NCBI GenBank assembly: GCA_022495995.1
Contig: JAFEMH010000927.1
Span: 124,001 to 188,000, forward strand
Length of the DNA: 64,000 bases
Source: Adenophora triphylla var. japonica
Lineage: Eukaryota > Streptophyta > Magnoliopsida > Asterales > Campanulaceae
Direction of reading: 5' to 3'
The translations under genes were made by a program, and so were the position numbers. Positions 1 through 26,300 of the stretch are shown in pieces. Below the pieces are notes generated by a model. It was given only the letters and a program-made list of their open reading frames with translations, ran no database searches and was not told where the DNA came from. The number at the start of each line of letters is the position of its first letter. The first letter of the stretch is position 1.

Positions 1-2014
1 CCTGGAATTGCTAGAATCGCCTTTTCCACCAGAAGCGGTTGGAGCAGGGATACGACCAATTCCATAAGCCATTTCCTCTGAAGCTACACTCTCAGAATCC
101 TTTGGCTTCATCTGAGAGTTCTTACCATATTGCTTCCCTTTTGGGTAGACATAATTAATTTGTCGTCCTTTACCCTTGCCTTTAGCATGCTTCCCCTTAG
201 GAATTTCTTTAGTTAGTTTCAAAGTTTCCTCATCCTTTTCACTAGAGGATGCACACTTCTCCTCTTCCTCAGATCCAAAACCTAGACCTTCCTTAATTCC
301 AGGAGGAACTTGGGAGTCTATGATTTGATCCTTGGTGGATAGAGACTTGAGCCACGAATCAATAATCTTTTGGAGATCGTTGATTTGGGTTACCAAGTCA
401 TCATTCCGGAGTTGAAGTGCAGAAACCTTAGTTTCAAGGATGCGGTTTTGATCAGCAAGAGGAGTCATACTTCTGATTTGGTCCTTAAGATTTGAAATTT
501 CAGACCTCATCACAGTTTTCTCCATCTTGTACAGATTAAGTTCATCATGAGCTAAGCTTAAGGCTTTCTTAAGATTAGAGAATTGATGGATCACCATTTC
601 AGCTTCCTTGAACATCTTTTCATGTTCCATGGGAGAAACCTCTTCCACCACCTTTTTCAAAATTTTCTTTGGAATTGCTTTTGAAGGTGGAGCATTTTTA
701 GATGAGAAAATGGGACGTGAATACGAGCAATTTCCTATCTTAACGCTAGGAGTAAGTTTGATATCATCATCCAATTTATAATTTGGAAGTTTTGTGAAAA
801 CCTCTTCTTCTTCCATATCTTGCAACTTGTTTGACTCAGAATCTGAATCATCAAAAGCGTCTGCAACTAAGCAGAGATTAACCTCTTCGGTTTCATCATC
901 ACTTCCATCATCAGAATGTGTTTCAATCCAAGTTGCTAATTCCTTGGAATTATCTTCCTCCTCAGCAACCATTCCCTTGCGACGAGAAAATTTCGCAGGA
1001 GCGGTTTTCTTTTTCATATATTCATACTTAGGCTGTGGACACTCAGATGCAAAGTGGCCAGGTTTCCTACAGTTGTAGCAAACTAGGTCACTCTTTTTCT
1101 TTGTATCTGCAGCCCTAGAAAATGTTGCAGGAGGTTTGCCTTTTGAAAATGATTTTGTGAAAGGTTTTGAGGATTTTCTAAATTTTTGAAATCTTTTCAC
1201 AAATATGGCAAAATCATCATCATCCATCTCGATGAGTGATGAGGTTGATATGGAAGGATCTGCGGTTTGATTGGATGTAGATGCTTTCTCCTCTTGTTCC
1301 ACTACGGACATGGAAAGCGATTTGGTTTTCCCTTCAATCTCTTCAATATGATTTAATTTTAATTCATAGACTCTAAGATTGGTGTACAAGTTACTTAACG
1401 ACCAAGTACCCAAAACTTTGGAGTCTTCTAGAGAGGTAGCCTTATTAACCCATCTAGAACCTAAAGCAAATAGGAAAGTCATATTGATTTCCTTATCGAT
1501 TAAAGTTTTGCCAAGAGATCTACAAGCATTAACTACCTCAACATAGCGATCGTAGGTTTGACGCAAGGTTTCGTTGGATTTTCTGTTGAAGTTGTTGTAG
1601 GATCTTTCAACAGTGTATAATTTGTTTTCCTTGCACTCTTTGTCACCTTCGAGGTAGCTCTCTATGGCATCCCACATACGCTGCGGTTTTGAGGTACATC
1701 ACTTTACGTAGGGTTGATACGGGGAGGGTTCCGAAATGATGTGCCTTGCCTTCTTTGTCTAAGGCAACTAATCTCTTCTCTTCATCTGACCACTCATCTT
1801 TTGGCTTTTTGACCTCTGGAGTTTCTCTATTGGTGGTTGCATCAGTGTTGGCCTTCATCGGAATTAACGGGCCATTGATCACGCACTCCACCAGCATCTC
1901 ATCAATTGTTTCCAAGTGAATGAGCATTCTGCACTTCCAGATATCAAAGTGGTCTTCGTCCAAAATTGGAATGTGTGAATAGTTAACAGTTGTCATTGTC
2001 TTTGAGGTTGCCAT
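1..2014 (-). CDS. Copia A Gag (SIRE-like), 5' part of gag-pol, nearly intact
   Basis: Structural Gag of a Ty1/Copia element; Gag packages element RNA into cytoplasmic virus-like particles. The start is the ATG at 2014-2012, which opens MATSKTMTTVNYSHIPILDE. One frameshift lies near 1690, next to an AAAACCGC run. From there the frame stays open to position 1 (about 563 codons, every codon checked for stops), so the protein continues beyond the window. A UBN2-type Gag fold covers roughly 1250-1960. A CCHC zinc knuckle (CYNCRKPGHFASEC) lies near 1035-1080. A Glu/Lys-rich coiled-coil segment follows at about 360-700, and a GLGF motif at about 280, as in SIRE-lineage Gag. The PBS and LTR lie just upstream. 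The word GCGGTT (plus strand) occurs five times, in two codon phases. This is the best-preserved coding sequence of any element here, so A is probably young. Protease and pol are outside the window. Confidence 0.85.
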
Positions 2015-2070
2015 AATGAATCGGCACACAAGCTGTTAAGCTTGAAAAATAGTGGTTTTTAAAAGTGTTT

Positions 2071-2082
2071 GCTCTGATACCA
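2071..2082 (-). other. Primer binding site of Copia A
   Basis: On the minus strand this reads TGGTATCAGAGC, the complement of the 3' end of plant initiator tRNA-Met. It lies 2 bases inside the LTR end and marks the minus-strand orientation of A. Confidence 0.93.
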
Positions 2083-2084
2083 CT

Positions 2085-3505
2085 TGTTGGTCCCAAAGGT
2101 GGCAACAAGGGTGAAAATACAGCTAGAGGGGGGGTGAATAGCTGTTACAAATTTTTCGCCCTCTTTAAAAAACTAAACCTCTAAGCTTACAAAACCTCTT
2201 GCAGTGTGTAAGAAACTGCAAGTAGAGTTGTAAAATGCACAGCAGAATATTGAAGTTAAAAGCGGTTTTGAGGGGGCGGTTTTGCAAGGCGGTTTTAGTG
2301 CAATTTCCTGAGCAGTTGAAAAACTGAAAGTGTGGTTTGACAATGTTAGCTCCAAACACAATTTCACAATAAAGAATAACTATATAAAGATCAAACAGAG
2401 ACAGAGATAAATAATTAGCAAGCACAGAAAATATAAATGCAGTAAAGTACGAACAAGCTATTTGGAGTGGTTCAATCGATAAACGATCTACGTCCACTAC
2501 CAAGATGGTTAGTCTTGGATTTCTAAGAGAGATTTTATATTGAGTATTGAGAGATCACAAAGTACAATAAAATCTTTTCTATGAAGAACAAATCCTAGAC
2601 TATAACCAGTGTATCTCAAATGAATAAACTATGTGTTTAAACAAGTGAGGTGTGTGTGTGTTCAAGATCAAGGCTCTTTAAATCTGAGAGATGTAGAGCT
2701 CAATGATTCTTGAATGTGTTAAGGCTTGATTTCTGGGCTGGGGAATATTTCTTGAAGGTTGAAGAAGAAGATTCAAAGGACTTAGAATTTCTGGGCAGAA
2801 CTTCAACTTCTTATGAACACAGCAATTTCTCAAGTTTCAAGCAATCTTCAAATGATGAAGGTTGGGGGTATTTATACTCAAGCATTAGGAATATAGCCGT
2901 TGGACACAGCTGTTGTAAGGACAGTCCTTGATGCAATCCCATTGGTCCACAGCAACCACTTTTGTCCTTTGGAACTGTTGATGCGAGTAAAGGCGATCGG
3001 ACCTCGAGTTTGCAATCAAGGTGGTTAGGACATCTGTCACCTTTTTAAGATCCTTGCAGATCTTGTCTGAAAAGTAGTCACGTGACAAGATATGGTAGTT
3101 GACTTTTGATATTACTGACGTGGATTCCAACGGTCAAAGGAGTTCACTTCAAGTAGCCAATCATTGGGCCGGTTCTGGTGATGAGCGGTTTGACAAAAAG
3201 CGGTTCCACCAGAAGAGGATTTTCATATGTGCGGTTTTCACATTGGTATTCAAGCGGTTCCAGACTAAGGGGATCACAAGGCAGTTTAGCAAAAGGCGGT
3301 TCTGCCAAGCGGTTCACTGAGGCGGTTTTGCAACCTTTTGAACTGTAATCCATAGATCCAATGATTCTTGTGCCAGTCTTCAAGCCTAGATTTAACCTAT
3401 TCTATAAAATGGACTTAGCTAAAAATTGAAGTCTAAGCTTCATTACATAGGGTCCTAAAGTCCTTAAAATAGACAGGAGGTTATGATATCAATCAAATCT
3501 AATAC
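2085..3505 (-). repeat. 5' LTR of Copia A
   Basis: The PBS-proximal boundary is firm: the LTR ends in CCAACA on the minus strand at 2085. The distal boundary is uncertain. TG/CA candidates are at 3491, 3505 and 3530, and 3505 is preferred because it gives about 1.42 kb, close to LTR C, and integrase sequence of the older element A' resumes just beyond. A minus-strand TATA box (TATAAATA) lies at 2869-2876. Ten copies of GCGGTT (plus strand) lie here: seven upstream of the TATA box (3185-3327) and three downstream (2262-2294). The polypyrimidine stretch near 2125-2145 resembles the LTR ends of C. Confidence 0.8.
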
Positions 3506-3526
3506 AGAATAGGAGGGTTAAAAATA

Positions 3527-4400
3527 TGCATACCCAACAAAAATACTTGAGAGTAGGCTTTTTGCCAAGAAGTATTTCATAAGGAGTCATGGTTGACCCA
3601 ACTCTCAAGTATACTCTATTTCCTATGTGACAAGCTGTGTTAATTGCCTCAGCCCAGAATCGCTTAGAGATGTTTTTGGAACTAAGCATGACTCGTGCCA
3701 TTTCTTGCAAAATGCAATTCTTTCTTTCAGCCACCCCATTATATTGAGGAGTTTTAGGGGCTGAGAAGTCATGGGTTATTCCTTTGGAGTCACAAAATTT
3801 AGAGAACAAAGTGTTCTTATATTCTGTACCATGATCGGACCGAATCTTAATCACCTTCTTAACATGCAAGTTTTGACCTTTCTATACCACACTTTAAACA
3901 CCTCAATGGCTTCTGATTTTTCTTTCAAATATAAGACCCATGTGTATCTAGAAAAATCATCTACACACAAACGAATATTTCTTTTTACTCAAGCTTTCTA
4001 CCTCAATGGGACTCATAAGGTCATTATGGATGAGTTCCAAGATCTCAGAATTAGAACTTTGATCAACCTTTTGTGGGAAGCTTTAGTTTTCTTTCCCTTT
4101 TGACAAAGATCACACACACTTACTTGTTTGAAATCTAGTTTGGGTAAGTGTTTAACAACATTAAATCTCACCAACTCTTCCATTTTTCTATAACTTGCAT
4201 GACCTAACTTTTGATGTCAAACCTCAAGATCATTTACTTTGGAGCTAAGACAGAATAAGTTGTCACCAAATTTGTAACAATTATCTTGTGACCTTACCCC
4301 AATAAACAAGCACTTATCAGTGTTATCAAACACTTTACACTCATACTTGTCAAATCTAACATGCAAATTGTCATCACATAGTTGGCTTATACTAATGAGA
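3527..4400 (-). pseudogene. Copia A' GAG-pre-integrase and integrase core, broken
   Basis: Integrase joins element cDNA to host DNA. On the minus strand a WHQKLGH pre-integrase motif and a CDLCQKGK zinc motif are followed by VDDFSRYTW, then IRSDHGTEY, then GVAERKN, which match the D-D-E core order of Copia integrases. The longest open piece is 3489-3869. Stops and frameshifts break the rest. The reading frame loses similarity near 3527, where Copia A has inserted. Confidence 0.8.
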
Positions 4401-4554
4401 TTAGCTTTTAAGCCTTACACGTGATAAACATTTTTAAATTTAGGCATATGATTAACACATAGATTACCCTTACCAACAATCTTACCTTGGGCTCTTCCCC
4501 CATAGTTCACGTTCCCACCTTTGATTAAGGTGTAATCAGTTAGAAACTCAACAT

Positions 4555-4882
4555 TACTTGTCATGTGCCTCGAGAACCCACTGTCAAATTACCATGAGCT
4601 AGCTATACTGCTCTTGAGTGAGGTGAGCACAACTTTGCATTCCTCACTTTTCTTCTCTAGCCACACAAATTGGCCAGATTTCTGGTGGTGTGAGTGGTGA
4701 TGTGAGTACATCCGGGCACTCATCCGAGGAGCATATATTCCAAGGTCACGAATCATTTGGTAGTAAAAAGGTCTGATGTGACCTGGTGCATAACAGTAGT
4801 GGCAGACAAACCTCTTTTTCTTAGGTGTTGTTTTATGATTTTGAAAAAATTTGGTTTTTGAGGAACTTTCTCCTTCTTTCAC
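4555..4882 (-). pseudogene. Copia A' zinc knuckle and aspartic protease start, broken
   Basis: The open piece 4589-4882 carries a CHYCYAPGHIRPFYY sequence, a SIRE-type knuckle whose final Cys has become Tyr. Downstream, after a stop, the protease active-site sequence FDSGFSRHMT can be read at about 4555-4595, so the catalytic Asp is retained. The piece is part of the decayed polyprotein of A'. Confidence 0.72.
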
Positions 4883-5173
4883 AAAGATGGATTCATAGCC
4901 AAGGCCAGTTTTTGAATTACTTCACATGTTTAGAACTTCTTCAATTTTGACCTTCCCATTATTTAATTTTGCAAAAGTTCCATTGGCCTTTTCAAGTTCT
5001 GTTTTGGTCTTCTCTAGTTCAACATCACGTTTAGTGATCATGACTTCGAGTTTGGCTATGATATCCATTTGGTTGTCATTTTCAGTGGTAACCTTTTCAA
5101 GTTAACCTTTTAAAGTAAAAATTTAAGTAGAGAGTTTCTCATTAACCTTTACAAAAACTGTCATTTTTTCTAC

Positions 5174-5635
5174 TCAATTTTCCCAGTCAGCAAATAAATC
5201 AGCATAAGCATCAAGAAGTTCTTGGTAACTTCCATCACATTCCTCTTCATTCTTTGGTTTTTCAGAAACCAACGAGTTAAAACATGTGACTTCAGAGTCA
5301 GAGGATGTGATACATGGTGTGACTACATCTGAAGTAGCATCAGACTGATGTTTGTGACTTAGAGACGAGATTTCCATGATTGCTAAGTTTAGCGTTTCAT
5401 CTTCGTCCTCACTGTCACTCAGGGTTGCACAAAGGCTCATTCCCTTTTTCTTCAGAGTATTGGCACACTCATTGGCATAGTGCCCAAAGCCTTTGCTGTC
5501 TCTACATTGAATAGATTCAGATCTTCTTTTAGTAAAATTTCCAGGTCTCTTAAAACTACTCTCAGTATCCTCTTTTGATTTTTCAAAGGTGTTTTGAATT
5601 TTTGAAAGAAATTTGTTGTCCCGTTTGTTTTTCAA
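5174..5635 (-). pseudogene. Copia A' Gag C-terminal part
   Basis: This is a 153-codon open remnant of SIRE-type Gag. It holds a degenerate knuckle (CRDSKGFGHYANEC, first spacing altered) and an acidic LSDSEDEDE segment, the usual order in SIRE Gag. It continues after a frameshift toward 4900-5170, where a Lys/Glu-rich coiled-coil-like segment is readable but interrupted. Confidence 0.78.
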
Positions 5636-5835
5636 GAATGAAGTACACTTTTTGGTTAAAGGGCAACATCTTCAGTTTTCAAATTCGAAGTGTCAATCTC
5701 TTAAGAGATTTCTTCAATTTTTTGACACTTTGGATATATTTGAGATAGCAGATGCAATAACAATGTTTTCAGCCTTTTGTTGCTGTTGAATTGACAAGTT
5801 CATTTTAAACACGGTCAAAATACCCACAAGAGTAT

Positions 5836-7270
5836 CTAAACCCATAGTTGTGGTATCATGTGCTTCCTCAACAACATCAATTTGGTATTAAATTTTTCAG
5901 TAACGGTTCTCAACATTTTGCTTACTAACCTATCATTTAATATCGGCTCACCTATAAAGAAACATTTGTTTGAGATTTCTCTCAATTTATCAGAATAGCT
6001 TTTGATGTCTTTAGTCTCATTTATCCTCAAGTTTTCAAACTTGGGGTCCGTTTGTTTCGCGTAAAATAACTTTTGAAAAATGAGTTTCCTGTAAAATTTT
6101 TTTCGAAAAATAAGATAAACATGTTTACGGCTGTTTGGTAAGGAAAATATTTTCCGAAAAAAATTTCATGTGTTTAATGAAAATATTTTTCGATAAAAAC
6201 ACAATTTGAGATAATTTGAGTGGGGAGGGGGGGCAGGGTGGTGGTGGTGAGTGGAGTGGGGCGGGGGAGGGGGTAAGGGTTGAGGGTAGGGGTGGTGATG
6301 GTGAGTGGAGTGGGGTGGGGAGTTGTTAAAAATAAATTTTAAATGATTAATTTTTTTTTTACCCGACGGGGGGTGGGGGGCAGGGTGGTGGTGGTGAGTG
6401 GAGTGAGGTGGGGAGTTGTTAAAAATTAATTTTAAATGATTAAGTTTTTTTTTGACCCGACAGGGGTGGGGGTGGGGTGGTGGTGGTAAGTGGAATGGGG
6501 TAGAAGTTGTTAAAAATAAATTTTAAATGATTAAATTTATTTTTGACCTGAAGGGGGAGGGGGCAGGGAGTGGGGGGTGGGGTGGTGGTGGTGAGTGGGG
6601 TGGGGGTGGGGGTGGGGTGGTGATGCTGAGTGGGGTGGGGTGGGGGCAGTGGGTGGTGGTGGTGAGTGGGGTGGGGGTGGGGGTGGTGGTGGTGAGTGGG
6701 GTGGGTAACGTGGGGGTGTATGAAAAGTTAGGTGTGTGAGGGTATTACCATTTTCCGAAAAATATTTTACTTAGGAAAACTATGTAAGTCATTTTACGGC
6801 TAAAAGGGGGGGGAAACATTTTTCGAAAAACATTTTCCTCTTTTTTTCGGTGCTTACCAAACACCGGAAAATAAGAAAAAAGTTTTTCGGAAAACATTTT
6901 ACGGCAAACAAACGGAGTCTTGGTCATGAGAATTCTCAACCTAGTGGCCTTAACACTATCATCACCTTCACAGTGACCTTGCAAAATATCACAGGCTGTT
7001 TTTGCTACGTTTTGATTTATAACAATTCGAAACATGTGTTCATCAACATGACTTAATATAGCACCAAGAGCCTTGGAACTATAATTAGCAAAAGTGACTT
7101 ATGCTGTAGTCCAGTATTCCTCAGGTTTAAGCTTGTAGATTTTTTCTAAGGTTTTCCCCGTTTCATTCTTGCTTTCAACCTTAGGAGGAGACCACGGGAC
7201 AATGATGCTAAGCCACACACTCTCATCAATTGCTTTGATGAAACGACGCATTTTAGCTTTTCATATATCA
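5836..7270 (-). pseudogene. Copia A' Gag N-terminal part, split by a DNA transposon
   Basis: Minus-strand Gag can be followed from about 7260 (RRFIKAIDESVWLSII) through AKTACDILQGHCEGDDSVKA to MTKFENLRINETKDIKSYSD near 6030 and on to 5836. A hAT-like insertion interrupts it at 6045-6918. With the insertion and one CTTGG copy left out, the frame runs straight through, which fixes the insertion boundaries. Other stops show the gene is dead. Confidence 0.78.
6045..6918. mobile_element. hAT-like non-autonomous DNA transposon (874 bp) with G-rich core
   Basis: The flanking 5-bp duplications are CTTGG at 6040-6044 and 6919-6923. The termini are imperfect inverted repeats: GGTCCGTTTGTTTCGCG on the left and the complement of ACTCCGTTTGTTTGCCG on the right. 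The interior has about three to four copies of a unit of roughly 100 bp containing GTTGTTAAAAATAAATTTTA and long runs of GGGGTGGTGGTGGTGAGTGG type. No transposase is encoded; the open frame of Gly/Val/Trp across 6527-6739 is a product of the G-rich repeats. The hAT assignment is tentative, since 8-bp duplications are more usual. Confidence 0.75.
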
Positions 7271-7368
7271 TATAGTTTGTTCCATCCAATACAGGAGGAT
7301 GATATTGATTAAAATGTCCTTCAATAATTGCTACTCTTTCTGGATCTCAATCAGTGTAATCGAGTGGT

Positions 7369-7380
7369 GCTCTGATACCA
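7369..7380 (-). other. Primer binding site of Copia A'
   Basis: On the minus strand this reads TGGTATCAGAGC, complementary to the 3' end of initiator tRNA-Met. The region to its right (7383 to about 8228) is the LTR, with a minus-strand TATAAATA near 7733-7745. Confidence 0.88.
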
Positions 7381-7382
7381 AT

Positions 7383-8228
7383 TAAAAAAAATTGAGTAGC
7401 TAAGATTGACAAGTGAAAACACAAATACCTCGTGTGAGTCCTGGTGTGATAGCACCAGTATTAACATCAGTACAAAAAATAGCGAAATAAGAACTTTAAG
7501 AAAGTAAAACTCAGATTTAAACAATTATCTACATCAACTTGCTGTAGACAATAAAAAGCTTCTATTAATTATAAACTCAATTGAGTGATGGTTACACGAA
7601 CAATGTTAAGAAAAGAAGAACAAAACAAACTAAATGATCAAACAATCTCTCACACTAAACACTTCTTGATTATTTGAAACTATAGAGATTAAAGCACACA
7701 AAAAACTATAGTTGTGAATGAGCCGTGCGTTTCTTATTTATAGGTGAAGAGATCCTTGTTTGTAGGGAGTGATTTGCTTGAGAAGATCCTCTATATTTTG
7801 ACTTATACCTTCCTTTGAACTCTTGCCAATTAAGTCAATCATTTTTTATCAGATACTATTTTCCTTGTGTAAAAGATATCTATAAAATAATCAAATACTC
7901 CCTCCGTCCCACACCAATTGATACTTATTTTTTTTTTGGTTCGTCCCACACCAATTGATACTTACCCAAAATGGAAATGAATCTTCACTATTTACCCCAC
8001 TCATTATCTCTCCTATTTTACTTTTTTACTCACAACATTCTCTCTCCTAACTATTCCTCCCACTCATTCTCTTTCATATTTTACTTTTACACACACAACA
8101 TTCTCTCTCCACTTTTTCTCTCTCTTACCTTTCCTTAATCCGCGTGTCCAAAATTTTGATATCTATTGATGTGGGAGGAGGGAGTATACATTAAAAATAT
8201 CCAAAATTCGGTTAGTAGATTAGTCAAA
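7383..8228 (-). repeat. LTR region of Copia A', interrupted by a MITE
   Basis: This is AT-rich sequence right of the PBS with a minus-strand TATA box near 7740. A Stowaway insertion divides it, and it runs into the 272-bp array. No second LTR is available for comparison, so the distal end is a guess. Confidence 0.5.
7898..8184. mobile_element. Stowaway-type MITE (287 bp)
   Basis: It starts with CTCCCTCCGTCCCACACC and ends in the inverted counterpart (GTGGGAGGAGGGAG), flanked by TA at 7896-7897 and 8185-8186. This is the hallmark of Tc1/Mariner-derived Stowaway elements. A near-copy of the first 25 bp follows at about 7942. There is no coding capacity. Confidence 0.9.
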
Positions 8229-9325
8229 TAAATAAAACTTAAATTATAACATTTACAATATTTACCTATTTTAACTAATATTAACAAAGTAACAAATACT
8301 ATATATTAAGTCAACCTTTTACTTGTCAATTCGTGTGTGACATCACACACTTTTCAGAATCGCTAACAACATTTTATAGGATTTACTCCTGTTTAAACTT
8401 CAAAGTAACTATGCTTGTTCAAAAAAGAATAATATTTTGTTCGATAAAGAAAAAAAACACACACACACACACAAAAAAAAATAATAAATAGAGAAGTGCA
8501 TAAATAAAACTTAAATTATAACATTTACAATATTTACCTATTTTAACTAATATTAACAAAGTAACAAATACTATATATTAAGTCAACCTTTTACTTGTCA
8601 ATTCGTGTGTGACATCACACACTTTTCAGAATCGCTAACAACATTTTATAGGATTTACTCCTGTTTAAACTTCAAAGTAACTATGCTTGTTCAAAAAAGA
8701 ATAATATTTTGTTCGATAAAGAAAAAAAACACACACACACACACAAAAAAAAATAATAAATAGAGAAGTGCATAAATAAAACTTAAATTATAACATTTAC
8801 AATATTTACCTATTTTAACTAATATTAACAAAGTAACAAATACTATATATTAAGTCAACCTTTTACTTGTCAATTCGTGTGTGACATCACACACTTTTCA
8901 GAATCGCTAACAACATTTTATAGGATTTACTCCTGTTTAAACTTCAAAGTAACTATGCTTGTTCAAAAAAGAATAATATTTTGTTCGATAAAGAAAAAAA
9001 AAACACACACACACACACAAAAAAAAAAAAATAGAGAAGTGCATAAATAAAACTTAAATTATAACATTTACAATATTTACCTATTTTAACTAATATTAAC
9101 AAAGTAACAAATACTATATATTAAGTCAACCTTTTACTTGTCAATTCGTGTGTGACATCACACACTTTTCAGAATCGCTAACAACATTTTATAGGATTTA
9201 CTCCTGTTTAAACTTCAAAGTAACTATGCTTGTTCAAAAAAGAATAATATTTTGTTCGATAAAGAAAAAAAAAAAACACACACACACACACAAAAAAAAT
9301 AAAAAAAATAAATAGAGAAGTGCAT
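8229..9325. repeat. Tandem array, four copies of a 272-bp unit
   Basis: Unit starts are at 8229, 8501, 8773 and 9044 (period 272, 272, 271). Copies look identical apart from A-run and CA-run lengths. Each unit contains a hairpin-forming GTGTGTGACATCACACAC and a poly(A)-(CA)n stretch. No open frame is present. The array ends within a few bases of the poly(A) signal of the MAPKKK gene. Confidence 0.95.
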
Positions 9326-9326
9326 A

Positions 9327-9332
9327 TTTATT
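9327..9332 (-). terminator. Poly(A) signal of the MAPKKK gene
   Basis: AATAAA on the minus strand, 262 bp downstream of the stop codon at 9594-9596. The 3' UTR between them contains a GAA/TTC trinucleotide run near 9566-9587. This is the only canonical signal between the stop codon and the 272-bp array; further AATAAA-like sites lie inside the array units. Confidence 0.6.
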
Positions 9333-9593
9333 CATTCAAAAGTAACTGCAAAAATGTACATATCTTTTCAATACCCATAAGTGAGAACAAGTATTCCTTT
9401 CCAACTCATTCATACTTTTAAGCTACAACATCTATTACACTTTACAACAATTGCTTCGTAAGAATGCCATTTTACAAACTAACTTATAATTGACACAAAC
9501 TTTACGCTTAACTATTTCTTTCCTTCTATCTTTACAAGCTGCAGTTAGTATAACTTACATGTAGAAGAAGAAGAAGAAGAAGAAGAATTTCAA

Positions 9594-24525
<14,932 letters not shown>

Positions 24526-25440
24526 CGTGCCACAAGAGATTCAAGACAAACTTCTTAACCATCCATTAACATTATCGGCTCTTTTCAGGCTTACTTCATC
24601 CCCATCACAAAATCTGCCCTTTTGAATTAACCCAAAAGCTCCAGGAGACTTTCTATAGGTAAAATGAAACCAATCCAACCCTGTTAATTACAACAGAAAA
24701 TGATCAAATGGCCACAATGCTGGTCGTAAAATAAAATCAAAATTCCAAAACGCCCTTATAAACTAACTATTGCATGAAATGATTGATATATCTTACAGCT
24801 TTGGTACAAAGATATGTGCCGGTTGGAAGAAAATCTTGGCTACTTGCAATCTTCTAAATATATCCCCATTCAGGCTTTTTATCAAACAGATTCTCCACAT
24901 ATTAACAAATTCAACTGTTGAAAGAAAAGAAGATAATCAATTATTAACCAAATAAGCACATTCCATAAACCAAATTTAAATAACAAAAATAAGAAAAACA
25001 AAGGAACCCCCTATTGCATGATATCAAATTGAAGAATGAAAAATTGGTAACATGCATGCAAAAGAAGGGTTGTCATAATTGAAGGAAATTCAAATTATGA
25101 AACTCAATATAAGAGAAGAAAATGCGAAATGGGTACCAGTGAATTAGATTGTTGATGCCCATTTTTTATGAACAAGCAAGAAGATGCCAAAAGAGGAAAC
25201 TGGTTTTGGAAATTGGGTTTTGTGTGTGTGTGTGTGTGTGTGAGAGAGTGAGAGAGAGAGAGAGAGGAGGAGGAGGTTGAAATGCAATTTGCGTATATCT
25301 CGGGAGCTGAAAGAATAAGAAGAAGAAGAAGGCAGCATCAAAATGACTGATTTATGTGTTTTAACTAATTTATGAATTTCCCTCGCTCCCTCCCTCCCTC
25401 CCTCCCTCTAGATGTGGGTCGGGACGGGAGCTAGTGACAT
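24526..25440 (-). promoter_or_regulatory. MAPKKK 5' leader and proximal promoter
   Basis: Upstream of the ATG. On the minus strand it carries (CT)n and (CA)n runs (plus-strand GT/GAGAGA at about 25217-25265) and a (GGGA)n run (plus CCCT at 25385-25410), common near plant transcription starts. A leader intron is possible: a GGTACC-type donor near 25137 and acceptor-like pyrimidine/AG sites near 24600-24660. No clear TATA box, so the start site is not assigned. Confidence 0.5.
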
Positions 25441-26300
25441 GGGATGTTCACTTTCGGTAATATAATGTAAAATGGAGACAATTTGTTTATACAGTTAATA
25501 TTGGGAAGTAAATGGGTGCATTTGCACCCACTTTGATTGGCCTTAGATCCCCTCGCTTCTATCAAAAGCTTTCTTTCGATAACAAAACCAGATTATGTAT
25601 TTCGATTGTATAGTTTGATAATTTTAGTATACATTTATTTAACTTATATTACTAAAAAATATAACTCATATTATTATAAAATTTATTTTATGTAATCAAA
25701 TGTAATTTATGTTATTATAACATGTATTATACTTCCTCCGTCTCAGTATGTTTGATCACATTTTCATTTTTGTTTGGTCACTTATAAACTCAATGCAAAT
25801 TTATATTTCCTCCATATCGGTTTAATGTTTTTAGTTTGACTTATTAGGATATTAAGAAAAAGTAAATGTTGTGAGTACAAAAAGTAAAGTATGAGAGAGA
25901 AAGTGTATATGTAGTTTTTGTTTTGTGAATAACAAGTGGATATCATTATCCATTTTAATTAATAAGGTAAAAGGAAAGTAAAAACATTAAACCGTGATGG
26001 AGAAAGTATATTATTTTCCTATTATACCCTTATTTATGATTTACGTTTAACAAATTAATTAGACATGCACGAATTCTCATTTCATAATTAAGGAAATGTA
26101 TAACTGAAAATATAAAAATTAAACAAAACTGATGATGTCAAAAACGTTCGAATCAGCCAAAATTCAGCGTCATGTTGTATCATGGATGATTGAATAGCCT
26201 GAAAAATAAAAACAAACATGTAAACTAAGTCGGGGCTTCGCTCTGCTATTTCTAAGTCAACATAGTGGGAATGACGAGTAAGCATGACGAGCAAAGGTAG
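25441..26300. other. Intergenic region with a MITE pair
   Basis: AT-rich, no gene. A 201-bp MITE at about 25806-26006 (TTTCCTCCATATCGGTTTAA at the left, inverse GTGATGGAGAAAG at the right, TA flanks) appears to sit inside an older Stowaway-like end, CTTCCTCCGTCTCAGTATG, near 25732. Confidence 0.6.

Larger units (their letters stand above)
3506..8228 (-). mobile_element. Copia A': old, decayed SIRE-like element, 5' half
   Basis: From right to left this holds an LTR region, PBS, gag, zinc knuckle, protease and integrase, all minus strand and full of stops and frameshifts. It is interrupted by Copia A in the integrase, by a hAT-like element in gag, and by a Stowaway MITE in the LTR. No reverse transcriptase is visible before A cuts it off; the remainder should lie left of the window. 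The right boundary is uncertain because the LTR end is masked by the MITE and the 272-bp array. Confidence 0.75.

Noticed and set aside
2165..2503. Open frames in the LTR of Copia A (2165-2503, 2710-2931, 3099-3383)
   Set aside because: They overlap on opposite strands inside LTR promoter and leader sequence, with no recognisable domain.
6527..6739. Open frame rich in Gly, Val and Trp
   Set aside because: It is translation of the GGGGTGGTGGTG repeats of the hAT-like element; no start context, domain or composition of a real protein.
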